A stretch of 64,000 bases of DNA from CANIGN01 sp964538275 (GTDB taxonomy: Bacteria; Bdellovibrionota; UBA2428). The translations under genes were made by a program, and so were the position numbers. Shown piece by piece: positions 61,953 to 64,000 of this stretch. The notes below the pieces were generated by a model. That model searched no databases. It worked only from the letters and a program-made list of their open reading frames with translations, and was not told where the DNA came from. Position 1 is the first letter of the stretch. Every line of letters begins with the position of its first letter. The stretch is from positions 5,849 to 69,848 of the forward strand of contig CAZIFW010000009.1 in NCBI GenBank assembly GCA_964538275.1, written 5' to 3'.

Positions 61953-63164
61953 TTAGCTCCAAATCTCCCCAAGTTTTTGTCTTTGATATAAAGACGCTCT
62001 ATCTGAGCCTGTCCCTACAAGAGTGATTTTTACTCCTACAAAATCTTCAATCAATCCCAAATACTTATCGAGTGCAGGAGATGGTTTGTCTCCTTGCATG
62101 GTCTCAGTCCAACCTTCGCAAGCAATCATTTCATTGTTGCGCTTAAGCATAATTTTTTCTTCGCCCGCAAGAATATCAGACTTGGTAATAACCAAGTCTG
62201 TGACATCGCTCAGTTCTACATAACGTTTAAGATCATCAAGATCTAACCATCCCACACGGCGCGGTCTACCTGTAGTAGCTCCGAACTCTGCTCCGTTTTT
62301 GCGAATGCGTTCACCAATTTCATTGTTAAGTTCTGTAGGAAAGGGGCCCGTTCCCACTCGAGTCATGTAAGCTTTAAAAACTCCAAACACCCTACCCAAA
62401 CCAGACATTGGAAAAGGCGCGCCAACAGAGGCCATTGCTGGCATTGCATTAGATGAAGTTACAAAAGGATATGTGCCGTGATCAATATCAAGACCCAAAG
62501 CTTGAGCGCCTTCAAGTAAACATTTTTTTTCTTTAGCAACTTTATAAAAAGGCGCGGCTTCAAAAGCTATGTAGTCTTTGTGCTCTTTAATAAGTTCAAA
62601 AACTTCTTCGTTTTGTGAAAGTGTACTTTCTTTTCCACCCAGTGCGCGAATCAATACGTTTGCATACTCCAAACTATCTTTAAGTCTTTCGCGACAAGCT
62701 TTTTCATCGATAAAAAAATCGCCCATACGAATATTTCTGCGATCCACTTTAAAACTGTAAGTTGGCCCAATCCCTTTTTTTGTTGTACCTAAACTTCCAG
62801 CACCGAGTTCGCGGGCTTCATCTAAAGCTAAATGAAAGGGAAAAGTTAAGTGTGTTCTATAATCTACTCGCACACGAGAAGGGCCTGCATCCAAGCCTTT
62901 TTCAGTGAGTTCAGCGAGTTCCTTTTTAAATGCAACAGGACCTAATACACATCCTGCGCCTATGTAGTTTTTACATTTTGGAAATAGTATTCCAGAGGGA
63001 ACTAGGTGAGTGACTACTTTTTTTCCGTCCACCCAAAGAGTGTGTCCCGCATTTGATCCGCCGTTAAAGCGAACAACCCAATCTGCTTGTTGGGCCAAAA
63101 AGTCTGTAATTTTTCCTTTACCTTCGTCGCCGTATTGCAGGCCTATAATTAGTGGGTGTCTCAC
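61953..63164 (-). CDS. purA: Adenylosuccinate synthetase
   Basis: A 403-residue GTP-dependent ligase of AMP synthesis. It shows IIGLQYGDEGKGKITDFLA with catalytic Asp13, FNGGSNAGHTLWVDGKK with His41 (the same positions as in E. coli), GTTKKGIGPTYSFKVDRRNIR, FEGAQALGLDIDHGTYPFVTSSN-type block (seen as LLEGAQALGLDIDHGTYPF) and GARTGRPRR-like TTGRPRRVGWLDL. It is somewhat shorter than the usual ~430 residues, with shortening in the middle and end. The start codon is GTG; the frame begins directly at the conserved strand. LysR follows by 3 bases. Confidence 0.95.
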   Translation of the reverse strand: MRHPLIIGLQYGDEGKGKITDFLAQQADWVVRFNGGSNAGHTLWVDGKKVVTHLVPSGILFPKCKNYIGAGCVLGPVAFKKELAELTEKGLDAGPSRVRVDYRTHLTFPFHLALDEARELGAGSLGTTKKGIGPTYSFKVDRRNIRMGDFFIDEKACRERLKDSLEYANVLIRALGGKESTLSQNEEVFELIKEHKDYIAFEAAPFYKVAKEKKCLLEGAQALGLDIDHGTYPFVTSSNAMPAMASVGAPFPMSGLGRVFGVFKAYMTRVGTGPFPTELNNEIGERIRKNGAEFGATTGRPRRVGWLDLDDLKRYVELSDVTDLVITKSDILAGEEKIMLKRNNEMIACEGWTETMQGDKPSPALDKYLGLIEDFVGVKITLVGTGSDRASLYQRQKLGEIWS

Positions 63165-63229
63165 GTTGACTCACGATAGGGGCGACGAGGCACTCTTTCA
63201 AGAACAGAGCGACTTTAAATCACACGCTG

Positions 63230-63943
63230 TTAAGCGTCGTGTTCGTGACCCGTAGGATTATCGCTCGCCTCAATCCAATAACCACTTCCACGTTTGCTGC
63301 GAATGACTGTCGTTGAATTAGCTTCTTCGAGTGTTTTCCTTAGGTTATGCATTGTGGCCTCAACCACATTGGACTCTAAATCTTTGCCCACATCCCAAAC
63401 GCGATCTAAAATTTGATAACGCGAAAGGATTGCGCCCGGGCGCTCCATAAGTACAGATAAGATTTTGAATTCTTTGGCACTTAACGAAACTCTTTTCCCA
63501 CCAATAGTAACGACGTGGCCCAAGAGATCGAGTTTTAAATTTCCAAGCTCACGGAACTGAATCCCAGAAACGGCTTCATTGGAGCGTCTTTGAAGAGCTC
63601 GGATGCGCGCTACGAGTTCGCGCAATGAATACGGCTTACCCATGTAATCATCGGCACCTTCTTCAATAGCTTTTGCACGCTCTTCTGCATGATCTAGAGC
63701 CGAGAGGAAAAGTACTTTGGTTTGCGGATATTTTTTTCTAAAATCTTTTAGAATAGAAAGTGAATCATGCGGGCCAAGCATTCGATCTAAGACCGCAACA
63801 TCTAGGTCCAGAGTAGGGTTTTCAACGAGATCTCTAAATGAGTCGTAATTATTAAAAACCTCTACAGACCAAGTTTCGGCTTCAAGAGCTTTTCGTAAAA
63901 ATCTCGCTAAGCGCTCATCGTCTTCGACTACTAAAATATTCAT
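63230..63943 (-). CDS. OmpR-family response regulator
   Basis: A 237-residue two-component regulator. The receiver domain has acidic pair ILVVEDDERLARFL, phosphoacceptor Asp53 in VAVLDRMLG, FLSALD and Lys103 in MGKPYSLREL. The C-terminal winged helix (about 145-228) has LSAKEFKILSVLMERPGAI, SRYQILDRVWD and NVVEATMHNLRKTLE, RGSGYWIE. I use ATG at 63943; an in-frame GTG at 63958 is possible. The cognate kinase may lie beyond the window edge, since the 57 bases remaining upstream contain no gene. Confidence 0.94.
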   Translation of the reverse strand: MNILVVEDDERLARFLRKALEAETWSVEVFNNYDSFRDLVENPTLDLDVAVLDRMLGPHDSLSILKDFRKKYPQTKVLFLSALDHAEERAKAIEEGADDYMGKPYSLRELVARIRALQRRSNEAVSGIQFRELGNLKLDLLGHVVTIGGKRVSLSAKEFKILSVLMERPGAILSRYQILDRVWDVGKDLESNVVEATMHNLRKTLEEANSTTVIRSKRGSGYWIEASDNPTGHEHDA

Positions 63944-64000
63944 ATTATGTTGATACACTTATATTTCTCCAAACGTATTATTCATAGCCATAATTTGCTT

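Noticed and set aside
1..64000. tRNA, rRNA, CRISPR array, prophage or integron
   Set aside because: Intergenic gaps are short (all below 170 bases), none shows a cloverleaf or regular repeat-spacer pattern, and no phage structural or integrase genes are present.

Overview
The window reads as a compact chromosomal segment of a free-living Gram-negative bacterium. Lipoprotein signals, outer-membrane barrels, an AsmA-type protein and an O-antigen/capsule locus all point to a double membrane. The combination of GatCAB, a prepilin-type adhesin with a phage-tail-like C-terminus, many small lipoproteins, a complete nucleoside-salvage operon and a RAYT element suggests Bdellovibrionota (Bdellovibrio-like). 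This assignment is an inference from gene content; no rRNA or other phylogenetic marker was aligned. I see no rRNA, tRNA, CRISPR array or prophage, and no gap between genes exceeds 300 bases.

Layout. (1) 1-8490: the end of feoB, a small anchored protein, then a minus-strand operon leuS-HIT-asmA-RDD-RDD. (2) 8640-21361: housekeeping and envelope genes: a prepilin-like adhesin, rarA, a glycerophosphodiesterase, a lipoprotein, an aldehyde dehydrogenase, gatCAB, a thioredoxin-TPR protein, a methyltransferase and a CPXCG protein. (3) 21399-42378: a surface polysaccharide locus. It has an initiating sugar transferase, Wzx, a Wzy/WaaL-type protein, glycosyltransferases, a three-gene UDP-2-acetamido-2,6-dideoxy-L-hexose pathway, a CDP-glucose/C-methyl sugar pathway, two DegT aminotransferases, a formyltransferase and a WbqC protein. 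The strand changes repeatedly. (4) 42520-52102: a giant transglutaminase-like protein, FHA membrane protein, trypsin-like protease, RecD2 helicase, a RAYT transposase bounded by a near-perfect inverted repeat, and a J-domain-like coiled-coil protein. (5) 52237-57581: deoC-deoB-deoA-PNP-amidohydrolase, a translationally coupled nucleoside-salvage operon. (6) 57716-63943: an OmpA protein with a strong bidirectional terminator, two secreted hydrolases, LysR regulator, purA and an OmpR-type response regulator.

How the genes work together. The polysaccharide locus has enough enzymes to make at least two unusual sugars: an N-acetyl-L-rhamnosamine/quinovosamine-type UDP-sugar and a C-methylated CDP-6-deoxysugar. 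It can also assemble and export a glycan. The deo/PNP operon would turn nucleosides into bases and pentose phosphate, and then into acetaldehyde plus glyceraldehyde-3-phosphate. The genome is very tightly packed: many same-strand genes overlap by 1-4 bases, and five convergent pairs end within -4 to +2 bases of each other. The only convincing intrinsic terminator is the one after ompA.
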